64,000 nt of DNA, taken from assembly GCF_028649475.1 (NCBI RefSeq), contig NZ_JAQSIP010000003.1, positions 558,001-622,000 on the forward strand, given 5' to 3'. A program made the translations under genes and the position numbers. Each line of letters begins with the position of its first letter. Position 1 is the first letter of the stretch. This stretch comes from Curvibacter cyanobacteriorum (GTDB lineage: Bacteria; Pseudomonadota; Gammaproteobacteria; Burkholderiales; Burkholderiaceae_C). Below, in pieces: positions 36,701 to 46,460 of the stretch. Under the pieces are notes generated by a model that did not search any database, was not told where the DNA came from, and saw only the letters and a program-made list of their open reading frames with translations.

Positions 36701-36901
36701 CACCGCAAGAAGGCCAAAGAACATCAGTTTGTGCAGTCAGACAGCGTGGACATTGCGAAGCTGCTGGGGCCGGATGTGAATGTGGCGCGCAGCCCGCAAA
36801 ACTGGCGCATCAACCCGGGAGCATTCGATCTGCCGCAGAGTTACCAGGGCATCGTGCAGAGCACGCCCGCTGGCAACTCTGAGGACGTCAACCTGGCATG
36901 A
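33758..36901 (+). CDS. mcrB: McrB-family GTPase with extra DNA-reading domains
   Basis: 1047 residues, far longer than E. coli McrB (about 460). N-terminal region (1-380) of unknown fold; a B3-like segment near 400-490 (GYIKVPKLQALFAPE, then LKAGDRAVIHKESDGDYRL); then the AAA+ domain with Walker A GPPGTGKT at about residue 530, Walker B VLIIDEINRGN at about 814, and MNTADRS at about 870. Between Walker A and Walker B sits an inserted PUA/EVE-like module (about 645-757, with TPGDVVVCLATKTTISAVG). These domains suggest recognition of modified DNA. ATG 33758 has GGGAGG upstream. It overlaps mcrC by four bases. Confidence 0.85.
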   Translation: MTVQHNAAFDRLVAELQSLGAAAQQSPTQDADYQRFVQRFPAAKLIDLSMDGYCVGKGDGASFCWWLEQGLKAVLGSYSPGTSRGHILYFAKDGTVYKPRKLADLNDAEALRYTLKVHAAIASADPTQDLRWVDDDAQIYQRAGVAPRVTMGEGRKLRLLAAYLPDAVLPISSSDHLAHFLRVLGCPVADIPPAHQPVARMLKLIAYFEAAREVCPGITPPGFMKALYAPTLGLAPPRDVDEVLKRFAAVPQLADRLQAAGQTEAFCQLVSALRESDLDWWVTQNHTIHAGRSDDPKVWTATKVLVMECTPQGVRARLHQPAVVPTSAVDDTLATSPTPPAADGSAGIADGAIPWQLLDADVAARLADGAAADPRVPALQSREACWPDDYDGSETTLSVVLSQGAIRHGYIKVPKLQALFAPECIAPDEKATPQRKFTLALPNGESIQTWVLANRHRLRERFGGMFGSAQLKAGDRAVIHKESDGDYRLSFQRQDSTTTSASSAAITAVPIEPLSPKDRPMNEPLNQILYGPPGTGKTYATIDAALKILDRPFWEQNQSPEKRKVLKDRFDALVKEHRVRFVTFHQSFSYEDFVEGIRATVPLDDDEAVTAVHYEVQPGVFLQTCRDAKRDRQLDDSLGVREGAKVWKLSIEEASGAGETRQYCLTHGEARIGWDVAGDLNDTDLNDPALKLGTNEKHSLTDFGKNITPGDVVVCLATKTTISAVGVVTGDYEYNPQVPAGVRSDYVHKLPVKWLATGLDFNILELNRGVQLTLKAVYHLWRIQWPDLLAALRHQGITFQTTATPSNAAAEPYVLIIDEINRGNIARIFGELITLIEPSKRAGADEALEVVLPYSKTPFSVPPNVYLIGTMNTADRSLTGLDVALRRRFVFQEMPPRPDLLDDVTVPGVDDVTVGQMLRTMNQRIEALLDRDHCLGHAYFMPLRTTATLAQLGSIFRNQVLPLLQEYFFDDWQRIQWVLNDHRKKAKEHQFVQSDSVDIAKLLGPDVNVARSPQNWRINPGAFDLPQSYQGIVQSTPAGNSEDVNLA

Positions 36902-38250
36902 CGCAGCGCCCCAAGACCGTACAGGTGCGTGAGCATGCCTGGCTGTGCACCGAGGCGGTCGCGCCGTCGCTGGACTGCGCGCAGATCAGCCCCTCAGCCT
37001 TTGACTACCTGTGCCAGCTGAGCGAGCGCTTTTCACGCAGTGGGGCGCGCCTGGCGCAGGTGGAGGGGAGGCAGCGGCTGAAGCTGGACAACTATGTGGG
37101 GGTGCTGCAAACGCCCTGCGGCACGGTGATCGAGATCGTGCCCAAGCACCACGCCGAAGGCGGCAGTCTGCCCGAAGCACGTGCCTTGCTGCGCAAGCTG
37201 TTGCTGGCACGGCTGGATGTGCCTGCGCGTGAGGTGGGGCCGGCTGCACTGCAGTTGTTTGATGCCCCCCTGTCTGAGTGGGTGATGCAGCAGTTTTTGC
37301 AGGCGCTGGATGTGCTGGTGGGCCGTGGCTTGCGCATGGACTATGTACGGGTAGAGGAACAGTTGCCCTTTTTGCGTGGGCAGCTAAACCTGAATGCGCA
37401 GTTGCGACAGCCGCCGGGCAAGGGGCATTACTTTCATGTGCGCCATGATATGTATGGACCCGATCGGCCTGAGAACCGCTTGCTCAAGCTGGCGCTGGAG
37501 CGCGTCCGCCAGGCCACACAGTCGCCTGAGAACTGGCGGTTGGCGCAGGAGCTGAGTGTTCGACTGCATGAGGTACCCGCCAGCCGCCAAATGGCTCAAG
37601 ACTTTAGGGCTTGGGGTACCGACCGGCTGCTGGCGCACTACAGGGCGGTCAAACCGTGGTGCGAATTGATCTTGCACCAGCACATGCCGTTGGCGATCTC
37701 TGGGGAGCACCAAGGCCTGAGCCTGCTGTTTCCGATGGAGAAGCTGTTTGAGCGCTATGTGGCGCGATGGCTGCGTCGTGCGCTGGCCCCCGGTGTGGAG
37801 ATGCGCGCACCTGCGCGCAGCCAATCGCTGTGCATGCATGATGACGCTTCGATCTTTCAGCTGGAGCCGGATATCTTCATCAGCCAAGGTACCCAGCGCT
37901 GGGTGTTGGATACCAAGTGGAAGCTGCTGAACGAGGCGGACTGGCAGGGCAAGTACGGCTTGAGCCAGTCGGACTTTTACCAACTGTACGCCTACGGGCA
38001 AAAATACCTGGGCGGGGGCGGCAGTATGGCGTTGATTTATCCACGCACCGAGCAGTTCACGCAGCCACTTAAGCCTTTTCATTTTGATGAGCGGTTGTCG
38101 CTATGGGTGCTGCCATTTGATTTAGATGCCCCGATGGATGAGCAAGCGTTGCTTGGAGGTGAGCATCTGGACATGCCATACGCCACGTCAAGCGGGCCAG
38201 CGCTTGCGCTCAGTGCAGATAAAAAAATAATCGAGGGAATCGCACCATGA
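36898..38250 (+). CDS. mcrC: McrC-family nuclease subunit
   Basis: 450 residues. The N-terminal region (1-180) has the McrC pattern [20 protein letters not shown]. The C-terminal PD-(D/E)xK nuclease has LEPDIF followed by the catalytic DTKWK near residue 337. It cuts DNA when bound to the McrB ring. It overlaps both mcrB and hsdR by four bases, so all are coupled in one operon. Confidence 0.9.
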   Translation: MTQRPKTVQVREHAWLCTEAVAPSLDCAQISPSAFDYLCQLSERFSRSGARLAQVEGRQRLKLDNYVGVLQTPCGTVIEIVPKHHAEGGSLPEARALLRKLLLARLDVPAREVGPAALQLFDAPLSEWVMQQFLQALDVLVGRGLRMDYVRVEEQLPFLRGQLNLNAQLRQPPGKGHYFHVRHDMYGPDRPENRLLKLALERVRQATQSPENWRLAQELSVRLHEVPASRQMAQDFRAWGTDRLLAHYRAVKPWCELILHQHMPLAISGEHQGLSLLFPMEKLFERYVARWLRRALAPGVEMRAPARSQSLCMHDDASIFQLEPDIFISQGTQRWVLDTKWKLLNEADWQGKYGLSQSDFYQLYAYGQKYLGGGGSMALIYPRTEQFTQPLKPFHFDERLSLWVLPFDLDAPMDEQALLGGEHLDMPYATSSGPALALSADKKIIEGIAP

Positions 38251-41200
38251 CCGAAGACCAACTCGAACAAGAAACCCTGGCCTGGCTACAAGACGTGGGC
38301 TATACCCACCGCTACGGCCCAGACATTGCCTTCGATGGTTCTTCGCCCGAGCGTGCCGACTACCGCCAGGTTGTCCTGCCCTTCCGGCTGCGCGAAGCAG
38401 TCAATCGCCTGAACCCAAGCATCCCCGTCGCCGCCCGTGAAGATGCCATCAAGCAAGTCACGGACTTGGGCATCCCGTCCCTGCTGTCTGCCAACCGCGC
38501 CTTCCACAAAATGCTGGTGGGCGGTGTCCCCGTCCAGTATCAAAAGGACGGCGAGACACGCGGCGACTTCGTGCGTCTGATCGACTGGGCGCACCCCGAG
38601 AAAAACGAATGGTGGGCCGTCAACCAATTCACCATCAAAGGCCCCCACAAGACCCGCCGCCCCGACATCATCCTGTTCGTCAACGGCCTGCCGCTGGTGC
38701 TGCTGGAACTCAAAAACCCCGCCGACGAGAACGCCAACATCTGGAAGGCGTTCGACCAGATCGAGACGTACAAGGAGCAGATCCCGGACGTGTTCCAGTA
38801 CAACGAGGTGCTGGTGATCTCGGACGGCACCGATGCCTTGATGGGGTCGCTGTCTGCCAACGCTGAGCGCTTCATGGCCTGGCGCACGATTGATGGGGTG
38901 AACCTCGATCCGCTGGGGCAGTTTCAAGAACTGCAAACCCTGGTGCGTGGTGTGCTGGCCCCGCAGTACCTGCTGGATTACATCCGTTACTTTGTCCTGT
39001 TCGAGGACGACGGCCAGCTCGTCAAGAAGATCGCGGGCTACCACCAGTTCCACGCGGTGCGTGCTGCCATCGAAGAAGTGGTGACCGCCTCCCGGCCTGG
39101 GGCCTCCCGTAAGGGCGGTGTGGTGTGGCACACCCAGGGCAGCGGCAAGAGCATCACCATGACGTGTTTTGCCGCCCGTGTGATGCAAGAAGCCGCGATG
39201 GAAAACCCCACCATCGTGGTCATCACCGACCGCAACGACCTCGACGGCCAGCTCTTTGGCGTGTTCAGCCTGGCCCAGGACCTGCTGCGCGAGCAGCCGA
39301 CCCAGGCCCTGACCCGTCCAGACCTGCGCGCCAAGTTGGGCAACCGCCCCTCGGGCGGCATCATCTTTGCCACCATCCAGAAGTTCATGCCGGGGGAGGA
39401 TGAAGACACCTTCCCGGTGCTTTCAGAGCGCAGCAACATCGTGGTGATTGCGGACGAAGCACACCGCACCCAGTATGGCTTCAAGGCCACCCTCAAAGGC
39501 AAGCCTGGCGAAGAGAAATACCAGGCAGGCTACGCACAGCACCTGCGCGATGCGCTACCCAACGCCACGTTCGTAGGCTTTACCGGCACCCCGGTGAGCA
39601 GCACCGACCACGACACCCGTGCGGTGTTTGGCGAGTACATCCACGTCTACGACATGCAGCAGGCCAAGGAAGATGGCGCCACCGTGGCCATCTACTACGA
39701 ATCGCGTCTGGCCAAGCTGCGCCTCAAAGACGAAGACCTGCCCAGCATTGACGACGAAGTGGACGAGCTGGCCGAGGACGAAGAAGAAAGTACCCAAGCT
39801 AAACTCAAAAGCCGCTGGGCCGCCCTGGAAAAGATCGTCGGCGCAGAACCCCGTGTGGCCAGCGTGGCCGCCGACCTGGTCGCCCACTTTGAAGAGCGCA
39901 GCGCAGCCCAATCGGGCAAGGCCATGGTGGTGGCCATGAGCCGTGACATCTGCGTGCATCTGTACAACGAGATCATCAAGCTGCGCCCTGACTGGCACGA
40001 CCCTGACCCCGAGAAGGGCGCCATCAAGATCGTGATGACCGGCTCAGCCAGCGACAAAGCCCTGCTGCGCCCCCACATCTACGACGGCAAGGTGAAAAAG
40101 CGCCTGGAAAAGCGCTTCAAAGACCCCGCCGACCCATTGCGCCTGGTGATCGTGCGCGACATGTGGCTCACCGGCTTCGACGCTCCCTGCGTACACACCC
40201 TGTACGTGGACAAGCCCATGAAGGGCCACAACCTCATGCAGGCTATTGCACGGGTGAACCGGGTCTTCAAGGGCAAGCAAGGCGGCTTGGTGGTGGACTA
40301 CATCGGCATTGGCAACGAACTCAAAGCTGCCATGAAGGAATACACCGCCAGCAAAGGCCGGGGCACTCCCACCGTGGATGCCCGCGAGGCATACAGCGTG
40401 CTCATGGAAAAGCTCGATGTCCTGCAATCCATGCTGCATGGCTGCGATTACAGTGACTTCCTTACTGGGGGCCACCAAACCCTGGCCCGAGCTGCCAACC
40501 ACATCCTGGGCCTGCGCGAAGAGGGTGGCAAGGACGGCAAACGCCGCTTTGCCGACACCACCCTGGCACTGACCCAAGCCTTCTCGCTGTGCTGCACGCT
40601 GGACGAGGCCAAGGCAGTTCGCGAAGAAGTCGCCTTCATGCAGGCCGTCAAGGTCATCCTGACCAAGCGCGACATCACCGCCAAAAAACGCACCGACGAA
40701 CAGCGCGACGAGGCCATCCGGCAGATCATCAGCAATGCCGTGGTGTCCGATCAGGTGGTGGACATCTTCGACGCCGTGGGTTTGGACAAGCCCAACATCG
40801 GCCTGCTGGATGATGAATTCCTAGCCCAGGTGAAGAACCTGCCCGAAAAGAACCTGGCAGTCGAACTACTCGAACGCCTGCTCGAAGGCGAGATCAAGAG
40901 CCGCTTCGGCAGCAACGTGGTGCAGGAAAAGAAGTTCTCCGACCTGCTGGGCAACGTGATCAAGCGCTACCAGAACCGCTCCATTGAAACTGCTCAGGTG
41001 ATGGAAGAGCTGGTGGAGATGGCCAAGAAGTTCCGTGAGGCCGCCAGTCGGGGCGAGATGCTTGGTCTGACTGAGGACGAGGTGCGTTTTTACGACGCCC
41101 TGGCCACCAATGAATCAGCGGTCAAAGAACTCACCGACGAAACCCTCAAAAAGATCGCCCACGAGCTGACCGACAACCTGCGTCAGAACCTGACGGTGGA

Positions 41201-41354
41201 TTGGTCGGAGCGTGAGAGCGTGCGGGCGAAACTCCGGCTGATGGTCAAGCGGGTCTTGCGTAAGTACAAGTACCCGCCGGACTTACAGGAAGAGGCTGTG
41301 GACCTGGTACTACGGCAGGCGCAGGTGTTTGGTGAAAACTGGGGCAACCCATAG
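38247..41354 (+). CDS. hsdR: Type I restriction endonuclease motor subunit
   Basis: 1035 residues. The N-terminal nuclease domain has the PD-(D/E)xK motif [10 protein letters not shown] followed by [10 protein letters not shown] (about residues 140-165). The SF2 translocase follows with Walker A HTQGSGKS at about 296, DEAHR at about 403 and motif III-like [11 protein letters not shown]. The C-terminal 250 residues are helical and bind the methylase core. It translocates and cleaves unmethylated DNA. Its separation from hsdMS by the mcr genes is unusual but in frame with the operon. Confidence 0.95.
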   Translation: MTEDQLEQETLAWLQDVGYTHRYGPDIAFDGSSPERADYRQVVLPFRLREAVNRLNPSIPVAAREDAIKQVTDLGIPSLLSANRAFHKMLVGGVPVQYQKDGETRGDFVRLIDWAHPEKNEWWAVNQFTIKGPHKTRRPDIILFVNGLPLVLLELKNPADENANIWKAFDQIETYKEQIPDVFQYNEVLVISDGTDALMGSLSANAERFMAWRTIDGVNLDPLGQFQELQTLVRGVLAPQYLLDYIRYFVLFEDDGQLVKKIAGYHQFHAVRAAIEEVVTASRPGASRKGGVVWHTQGSGKSITMTCFAARVMQEAAMENPTIVVITDRNDLDGQLFGVFSLAQDLLREQPTQALTRPDLRAKLGNRPSGGIIFATIQKFMPGEDEDTFPVLSERSNIVVIADEAHRTQYGFKATLKGKPGEEKYQAGYAQHLRDALPNATFVGFTGTPVSSTDHDTRAVFGEYIHVYDMQQAKEDGATVAIYYESRLAKLRLKDEDLPSIDDEVDELAEDEEESTQAKLKSRWAALEKIVGAEPRVASVAADLVAHFEERSAAQSGKAMVVAMSRDICVHLYNEIIKLRPDWHDPDPEKGAIKIVMTGSASDKALLRPHIYDGKVKKRLEKRFKDPADPLRLVIVRDMWLTGFDAPCVHTLYVDKPMKGHNLMQAIARVNRVFKGKQGGLVVDYIGIGNELKAAMKEYTASKGRGTPTVDAREAYSVLMEKLDVLQSMLHGCDYSDFLTGGHQTLARAANHILGLREEGGKDGKRRFADTTLALTQAFSLCCTLDEAKAVREEVAFMQAVKVILTKRDITAKKRTDEQRDEAIRQIISNAVVSDQVVDIFDAVGLDKPNIGLLDDEFLAQVKNLPEKNLAVELLERLLEGEIKSRFGSNVVQEKKFSDLLGNVIKRYQNRSIETAQVMEELVEMAKKFREAASRGEMLGLTEDEVRFYDALATNESAVKELTDETLKKIAHELTDNLRQNLTVDWSERESVRAKLRLMVKRVLRKYKYPPDLQEEAVDLVLRQAQVFGENWGNP

Positions 41355-41494
41355 CCAGAGCGGTTTGGCGACCTGATTTCGGCTCCGTTAGAAACTTGCA
41401 CTATCTGTCAGCGATAGCAATACCCCACCGGCGCAACCCAACTACCTGGCGACTAACGTTCATATGGCCGTTCTCGCCAAAAGTGGTAGCTTGG

Positions 41495-42049
41495 TCAAGC
41501 GAAGTCGCCCTGCGCCACGCCGAGGTGCACGCGCTCTAGATGCTCACGCACGTTGGCCTCGTAGTCGATCCAATCCGCGACTTGCTCACCACATGCCAGG
41601 AGACGCATCAAATCGCGCTCCAAGGCAGCCCACTGGTCGTATCGTGAAATCCAGTCCCACAGGGTTTGTCGCGGCGCCGAGTTGCTGCTGGCGAAGTACC
41701 TCAAGATGCCGGGGTAGCGTGCCTCAACCGCTGCGTAGGTTTCGGGATCAGCGCGGCCCCACACCCAGCCTGCGTCCTCTGGTATCGGTAGGGTAGGGGC
41801 GGGGCGCTGGTTACGCCATTCGTAGTAGCGCGTCAGCTCGCGCGCTATGTCCTTACGGATCTTAAAGCGCTCTATGATCTCGACCGGTGCGTCATCCCTG
41901 AAACAGAGGGAGAAGTCTGCCATCTCCCAAACCTCTTCGATCGGTCTAGCACGATAGTCGTCGTAGGCCTCGTGGCGGAGGGCCTCAATTCTGGCCAAAT
42001 CCTCCTCTGTGTAGTCCTGAGGCTGCAGCAAATATTCGAGGTAAGACAT
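41495..42049 (-). CDS. Hypothetical protein on the opposite strand
   Basis: 184 residues, rich in Trp, Tyr, Glu and Arg (for example ELTRYYEWRNQRP and LWDWISRYDQW). No transmembrane segment or known motif is seen. It is the only minus-strand gene in the island and lies between the restriction operon and the Zorya module, with its own promoter needed from the region around 42060. A small regulator or immunity-type protein is possible but unsupported. Confidence 0.55.
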   Translation of the reverse strand: MSYLEYLLQPQDYTEEDLARIEALRHEAYDDYRARPIEEVWEMADFSLCFRDDAPVEIIERFKIRKDIARELTRYYEWRNQRPAPTLPIPEDAGWVWGRADPETYAAVEARYPGILRYFASSNSAPRQTLWDWISRYDQWAALERDLMRLLACGEQVADWIDYEANVREHLERVHLGVAQGDFA

Positions 42050-42660
42050 CGGCTAAATGTAGCTTACCCACAAGCTTTTGGTCGGACGCAGGCCTGCTCT
42101 GGTACTGGGTAGGCGTTCAGGAAAAACAACTGTGACCTCGGCTCGGGACATGCGACCTTCAGGGTGAACGCCACCCTTCGACCCCAGCTAGCCCGGTGAC
42201 TGACTTTTTTGCGTCGAATTCATGCCGCCTACAGAAAATCGCCGCATGAAAACGAAAGCCTTCCCCACCTCAGGTTACACACCGCTGCAACTGCGTCCAT
42301 TCCCAAAATTGCTTTTCTGACCGTGCTGTCGATTAGCTTAAAAATGTGCTGCAGGCTAATTCGCGACTAGGCGGCTTTTCGGCGACGGAGGCCGCGTTAT
42401 TTGGAGCAGTTGCACTCTACCGGATATTGACGGCGCCAGTTGATTCCAGTGATAAGCTTGCTTTCATCAAGCGCTTCCGCCTGGCCTCACCGAGGGCCTT
42501 TAAAGTTCCGCAAATCCATGGCTTTGCCTTTGCCCCCTTCTGTATGTCAGTTGGCCTGACCTGTGTGGAGCGTGCTGGTTCAATACAGCCATGGCCTGCA
42601 AAGCCCCTGGCGTGTTGACTTCCATCTGGACGTGATCCACCAACAGGGGCGGATTGCATG

Positions 42661-42813
42661 GAAATTAACACCGTGGAGTTTGCCGCGCTCGAATGGGTAT
42701 CATAGTTTGACCCCCTCTGCCTGCTCGAACCTATCGGCTATACCCCGCCAGCAGAAGCTGAGGCAAGCTGCTATCGGCAACTCGCCAGAAAGTCCACTAC
42801 TGTGGTGGCTTGA
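42661..42813 (+). pseudogene. IS3-family transposase OrfB C-terminal remnant
   Basis: The frame from 42661 reads EINTVEFAALEWVS, then a TAG stop, then LLEPIGYTPPAEAEA and YRQLA before a final stop. This is the typical end of IS3-group OrfB (VEFATLEWV, GYIPPAEAE). The gap 42050-43017 otherwise holds no gene I recognise; the 5' part of the IS is gone. Confidence 0.75.
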
Positions 42814-43017
42814 CTTAAACCAAACAACATCCCCGTAACCCGGGGTTGTTCATGTCTATGTGGCAATGGTTTGTCTCAACTTTGGCAAAGGTATTGAGGC
42901 GAATGCCATCAACTTTGTTGCAAAATGTAGTAATTCGAGGATAGCGTTCCCGAACAACCTCCCATCTCAGGGATCGCATGTCTAGCCAATCAACAGATTC
43001 AGAATATTTTCAAAATT

Positions 43018-43233
43018 TTGGGGCAGCACGTCCCAATGCTTGTGCAGATGTTCCAAGCAGAGCGCCTACTTTCTTCGATCTTGGCCAAAGCCCTTCATGG
43101 CGAATTAGTGCCACATGACCCCACGGCCGAGTCCGACGTTCAGCTGCTGGAGCGCATCTTCACGGAAAGCGCAACCGAGCGTGCCCTACTTGGCGTCTCG
43201 ACCCGAAGCTGCTCCCGCAAGCGACTTACTTAA
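43018..43233 (+). pseudogene. Remnant of an hsdS C-terminus
   Basis: The frame contains RLLSSILAKALHGELVPHDP and then LLERIF, the well-known C-terminal block of many HsdS proteins. No recognition domains are present upstream, and no methylase gene is near. It is a leftover of a second type I locus, distinct from the intact hsdS. Confidence 0.65.
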
Positions 43234-43280
43234 ATGCCGCGCTGCATCCTCACCCCCATCACTTTTCGCTTCAGACACTC

Positions 43281-45677
43281 ATGACGCCTGAAACATCTGC
43301 CCTTATCTCGTCCGCGCTGCACTGGGGCGTCGGTGCCCTGCTTGCCATCGCCGTCGTCTTCTTCTTTATTCAGTTCCTTCGGCCCGGGTGGCGCGTAGGC
43401 CGCGAACTGCGTGACGCCCGCCAGCGGCTGGAGCGGCTGAAGGCCACCGGCCCGGTGCTAGACCTAGATCGAGTGCGCGATGAGGTGATGGTGAGCGAGA
43501 CGCTGCGCCATTGCTGGGACGAATACCGCGACACTCTGCACGGCCAGAAGCAGGCTAACTCCATGGGGGTGATGGAGGTGAGCCGTTGGCGTGCCACCAG
43601 CACCGCCAACGTATTCTTCACAGACCAGGGGCTGATCGAGGCGCCGCTCCGCGCAGAGTTCTACAAGCACCTCCCCGGTGTCTTGACCGGCCTGGGCATC
43701 ATCGGCACCTTCTCGGGCCTGATTGTGGGTCTGCATGGCTTCGATGTGTCGGGTACAGCTGAACAGGTGCGCGACAGCCTCAAGGCGCTGATCGGGAGCG
43801 TGGGCGGTGCATTCATGGTGTCGGGCATTGCTATTGCGCTTGCCATGGCTGTGACCACGATCGAGAAATCGCTCATCAATGGCCGCTATACAGAACTAGA
43901 GCGTCTGTGCAGCCTAATCGACAGCCTGTTCGACACGGGCGCGGGTGAGGAATATCTACAGCGCCTGGTGGAGGCGTCGGAAACTTCGGCCACGCAGGCT
44001 ATGCAGATGAAAGAGTCGCTCGTCACCGATCTCAAGCAGGTGCTGTCAGAACTAACGCAGCAGCAAATCGCGACCATGACATCGACCAGCCAAGCGCTGG
44101 GAAATTCGATCACCACCAGCCTCACAGAGGGGCTAGCTGACCCGCTAACGCGCATCTCACATGCGGTGCAGCAGGTGGGCAATAGCCAGAGTGAAGCGGT
44201 TAACAAGCTGCTGACAGATGTGCTCGGGAACTTCACCGAGCAGATGCACAGCATGTTTGGCTCGCAGATGAGGGGTATGAGCGAAATGCTGGTGCAGACG
44301 GCAAACACCATCCAAACTGCGTCGCAGCGCTTCGATCAGTTGGCTGGGCAGATTCAGCAGGCTGGCACCGGTGCGGCCGATGCCATGGCCAACCGTATGG
44401 AGGACGCCCTGCAGCAGATGCAGGCCCGCCAGACCGAAGCGAATGATCAAATGCGCTTGTTCATCGACCAGCTCAAGGACAGCGTAGCCAAGGGACAGAG
44501 TGAGTCGGCTGAACTGACCATGGGCATGATGCGCGAGCTCAGTGACAGCACCAGCGCTCTCGTGCAGGGCCTGCGCGACCAGGCATACTCAGCCGAGCAA
44601 GCGCACAGCCAGCAACAGGCCGCAACCAGCGAGCGCCTGAACAGCTTCCTGGACCAGATGCAAGCGTCTGCGGCCCGTAGCCAGTCCGAGTCTGCCAATG
44701 CGACCCAGCGCCTTTTGGGTCAACTGGGTGACTCTGCGAGTGGCATGGTGCGCGAGCTCAGTGAAAGTACCAGCGCTCTGGTTCAGGGCTTGCGCGACCA
44801 GGCTCACTCAGCCGAGCAAGCGCACCTTCAGCAACAGGCTGCTACTAGCGAGCGTCTGAACAGCGTCCTGGACCAGATGCAAGCGTCTGCGGCCCGCAGC
44901 CAGTCTGAGTCGGCCAATGCGACCCAGCGCCTGTTGGACCAATTGGGTGACTCTGCAAGTGGCATGGTACAGACACTCCAGGCCCAGGCCCAGAAAGCTC
45001 AGGAAGAGCATACGAACCGTCAGTTAGAACTGACCGCCAAGTCCAGCGAGCTGATGGAGCAGCAATCGATGCAGATTGCCCGACTGGCTGATGCGGTGCA
45101 GCAGGCCAGCACGTCGATGCAGAGCGCGGTCGAGCGCCTTCAGACCAGGGCGCAGGCCACCATCGACAGCATGGGCCAGGGCGCTGAGAAGTTATATGGT
45201 GCGTCGGCCCGGTTGGGCGATAACCTGGAACGCATGAAGGCCAGCAGCGATGGCCTGAATGACATGGCAGACAAGCTGAGCGGATCGGCTACTACGCTCA
45301 GCACCGCGCTGACAGTCACGCAGCAGGTGCTGGGTGACCAAACTGTTGTGCGCGATGCGTTGAAGTCTCTGGTGGGTGATCTGCGCGAGACAGTTGAACT
45401 CGCCAAGCGGGAGGCATCAATGTCGTCTGGACTTGTGGACAGCCTGCAGGCGGCGAGCATCCGCTTGACCGAGGCACAGCGCACCACAGAAACCTACTTG
45501 CAAGGGGTCACCGACGTACTGGGTGAAGCTCATGGCGCCTTTGCTCAGCAGATGATGGCTACGATGCGTGAGGGTAACAAGGCTTTCCACGAGGAGCTGG
45601 CGCACGCGACAGGCTTGTTAAAAGGCGCGATCCAGGACCTGGGCGATGTGCTCGACAACCTGCCATCGGCAGCCTAA
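43281..45677 (+). CDS. zorA: Zorya type I anti-phage protein ZorA
   Basis: 798 residues. Hydrophobic segments lie near residues 10-32, 133-152 and 168-195, in the MotA/TolQ/ExbB arrangement (GVLTGLGIIGTFSGLIVGLH). From about 240 to 790 a very long helical coiled-coil tail follows, rich in Gln, Ala, Ser and Asp. In Zorya, ZorA5-ZorB2 form a proton-driven motor in the inner membrane whose tail reaches into the cytoplasm and signals phage invasion. The tail contains a 73-residue tandem duplication. The gene heads the four-gene operon. Confidence 0.94.
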   Translation: MTPETSALISSALHWGVGALLAIAVVFFFIQFLRPGWRVGRELRDARQRLERLKATGPVLDLDRVRDEVMVSETLRHCWDEYRDTLHGQKQANSMGVMEVSRWRATSTANVFFTDQGLIEAPLRAEFYKHLPGVLTGLGIIGTFSGLIVGLHGFDVSGTAEQVRDSLKALIGSVGGAFMVSGIAIALAMAVTTIEKSLINGRYTELERLCSLIDSLFDTGAGEEYLQRLVEASETSATQAMQMKESLVTDLKQVLSELTQQQIATMTSTSQALGNSITTSLTEGLADPLTRISHAVQQVGNSQSEAVNKLLTDVLGNFTEQMHSMFGSQMRGMSEMLVQTANTIQTASQRFDQLAGQIQQAGTGAADAMANRMEDALQQMQARQTEANDQMRLFIDQLKDSVAKGQSESAELTMGMMRELSDSTSALVQGLRDQAYSAEQAHSQQQAATSERLNSFLDQMQASAARSQSESANATQRLLGQLGDSASGMVRELSESTSALVQGLRDQAHSAEQAHLQQQAATSERLNSVLDQMQASAARSQSESANATQRLLDQLGDSASGMVQTLQAQAQKAQEEHTNRQLELTAKSSELMEQQSMQIARLADAVQQASTSMQSAVERLQTRAQATIDSMGQGAEKLYGASARLGDNLERMKASSDGLNDMADKLSGSATTLSTALTVTQQVLGDQTVVRDALKSLVGDLRETVELAKREASMSSGLVDSLQAASIRLTEAQRTTETYLQGVTDVLGEAHGAFAQQMMATMREGNKAFHEELAHATGLLKGAIQDLGDVLDNLPSAA
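44532..44969 (+). repeat. Two tandem 219-bp (73-residue) repeats in the zorA tail
   Basis: Unit one (44532-44750) and unit two (44751-44969) are nearly identical at DNA level, beginning with RELSDSTSALVQGLRDQA and RELSESTSALVQGLRDQA. The 73-residue period keeps the coiled-coil helix in frame, so gain or loss of a unit would change only tail length. Confidence 0.85.
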
Positions 45678-45692
45678 GAAAGGTAGTAGACC

Positions 45693-46460
45693 ATGTTGGG
45701 TGGTGTGCGATTGCCTGTGCCCAAACGCGGGCGCGAAGAAGGTGAAAAGCCTTTCTGGATCTCCTTTTCTGATTTGATGTCTGCATTGATGGTTCTGTTT
45801 CTCGTGGCTATGAGCGTTGCGCTCCTGACTGTCACTGAAGGCATCACAGATATTGAGCGTCAAGAACGCGAACGCAATGACGCCATCGCCAAGTTGATGG
45901 CGGAAGTGGGCAAACTCTCCTTGCAGAAAGAGTTCGAGGGTGTTCGCGTGATCGGCAATACCATCGACTTTGGGACGCGTGGACGCTTTGAGCGCGAAGG
46001 ACAAAACACCCTGTCCGCACAGCAGCGCGATTTGTTGCGTCAGTTCACGCCCGAGTTGTTGTCCAAGTTGAGAGAATCCGATGCGGGCAAACTTTGGTTC
46101 AAGCGTGCTGTTGTTGAAGGTTACGCCAGCCAGACCGGCAAATACCTGTTTAACCTCAACTTGAGCCTAGAGCGCAGCGAGCGTGTCATTTGCGAGCTGC
46201 TGCGCGCCCCGGTTGCAGGCGAGCCGGTCATGTCCGACGAAGACCGGAAGTTAGTCGCGACTAAATTCTTCGTCGGCGGTGCATCGTTCAATTCGTTGCG
46301 GGCCACAGCCGAGGACAGCCGTCGCATCGAGTTCAAGCTGGAGTTCAAAACGCGGCAGGAACGCAGTGAGGAGCTGAAGAACTCTGCTCCCTTTTTCGAC
46401 GAGGCAGCCTTGGCTCTGGCTCTGGATCCGAACGAACGATGCCCTATTTTCAGCCGTTGA
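45693..46460 (+). CDS. zorB: Zorya type I protein ZorB
   Basis: 255 residues. One transmembrane helix (about 25-47) contains the MotB-type aspartate D27 in FSDLMSALMVLFLVAMSVAL, the expected proton carrier. A C-terminal OmpA/MotB-like peptidoglycan-binding region follows (FKRAVVEGYASQTG, NLNLSLERSERV), which anchors the stator. It starts 15 bases after zorA and overlaps zorC by 22 bases. Confidence 0.94.
   Translation: MLGGVRLPVPKRGREEGEKPFWISFSDLMSALMVLFLVAMSVALLTVTEGITDIERQERERNDAIAKLMAEVGKLSLQKEFEGVRVIGNTIDFGTRGRFEREGQNTLSAQQRDLLRQFTPELLSKLRESDAGKLWFKRAVVEGYASQTGKYLFNLNLSLERSERVICELLRAPVAGEPVMSDEDRKLVATKFFVGGASFNSLRATAEDSRRIEFKLEFKTRQERSEELKNSAPFFDEAALALALDPNERCPIFSR

Noticed and set aside
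42346-42618. A 90-residue plus-strand frame in the debris zone
   Set aside because: No family likeness or ribosome site, and it runs into the IS3 remnant.
43281-46460. MotA/MotB or ExbB/ExbD reading of the first two Zorya genes
   Set aside because: The very long tail on the first protein and the following EH_signature and SNF2 genes identify Zorya; no flagellar or Ton genes nearby.
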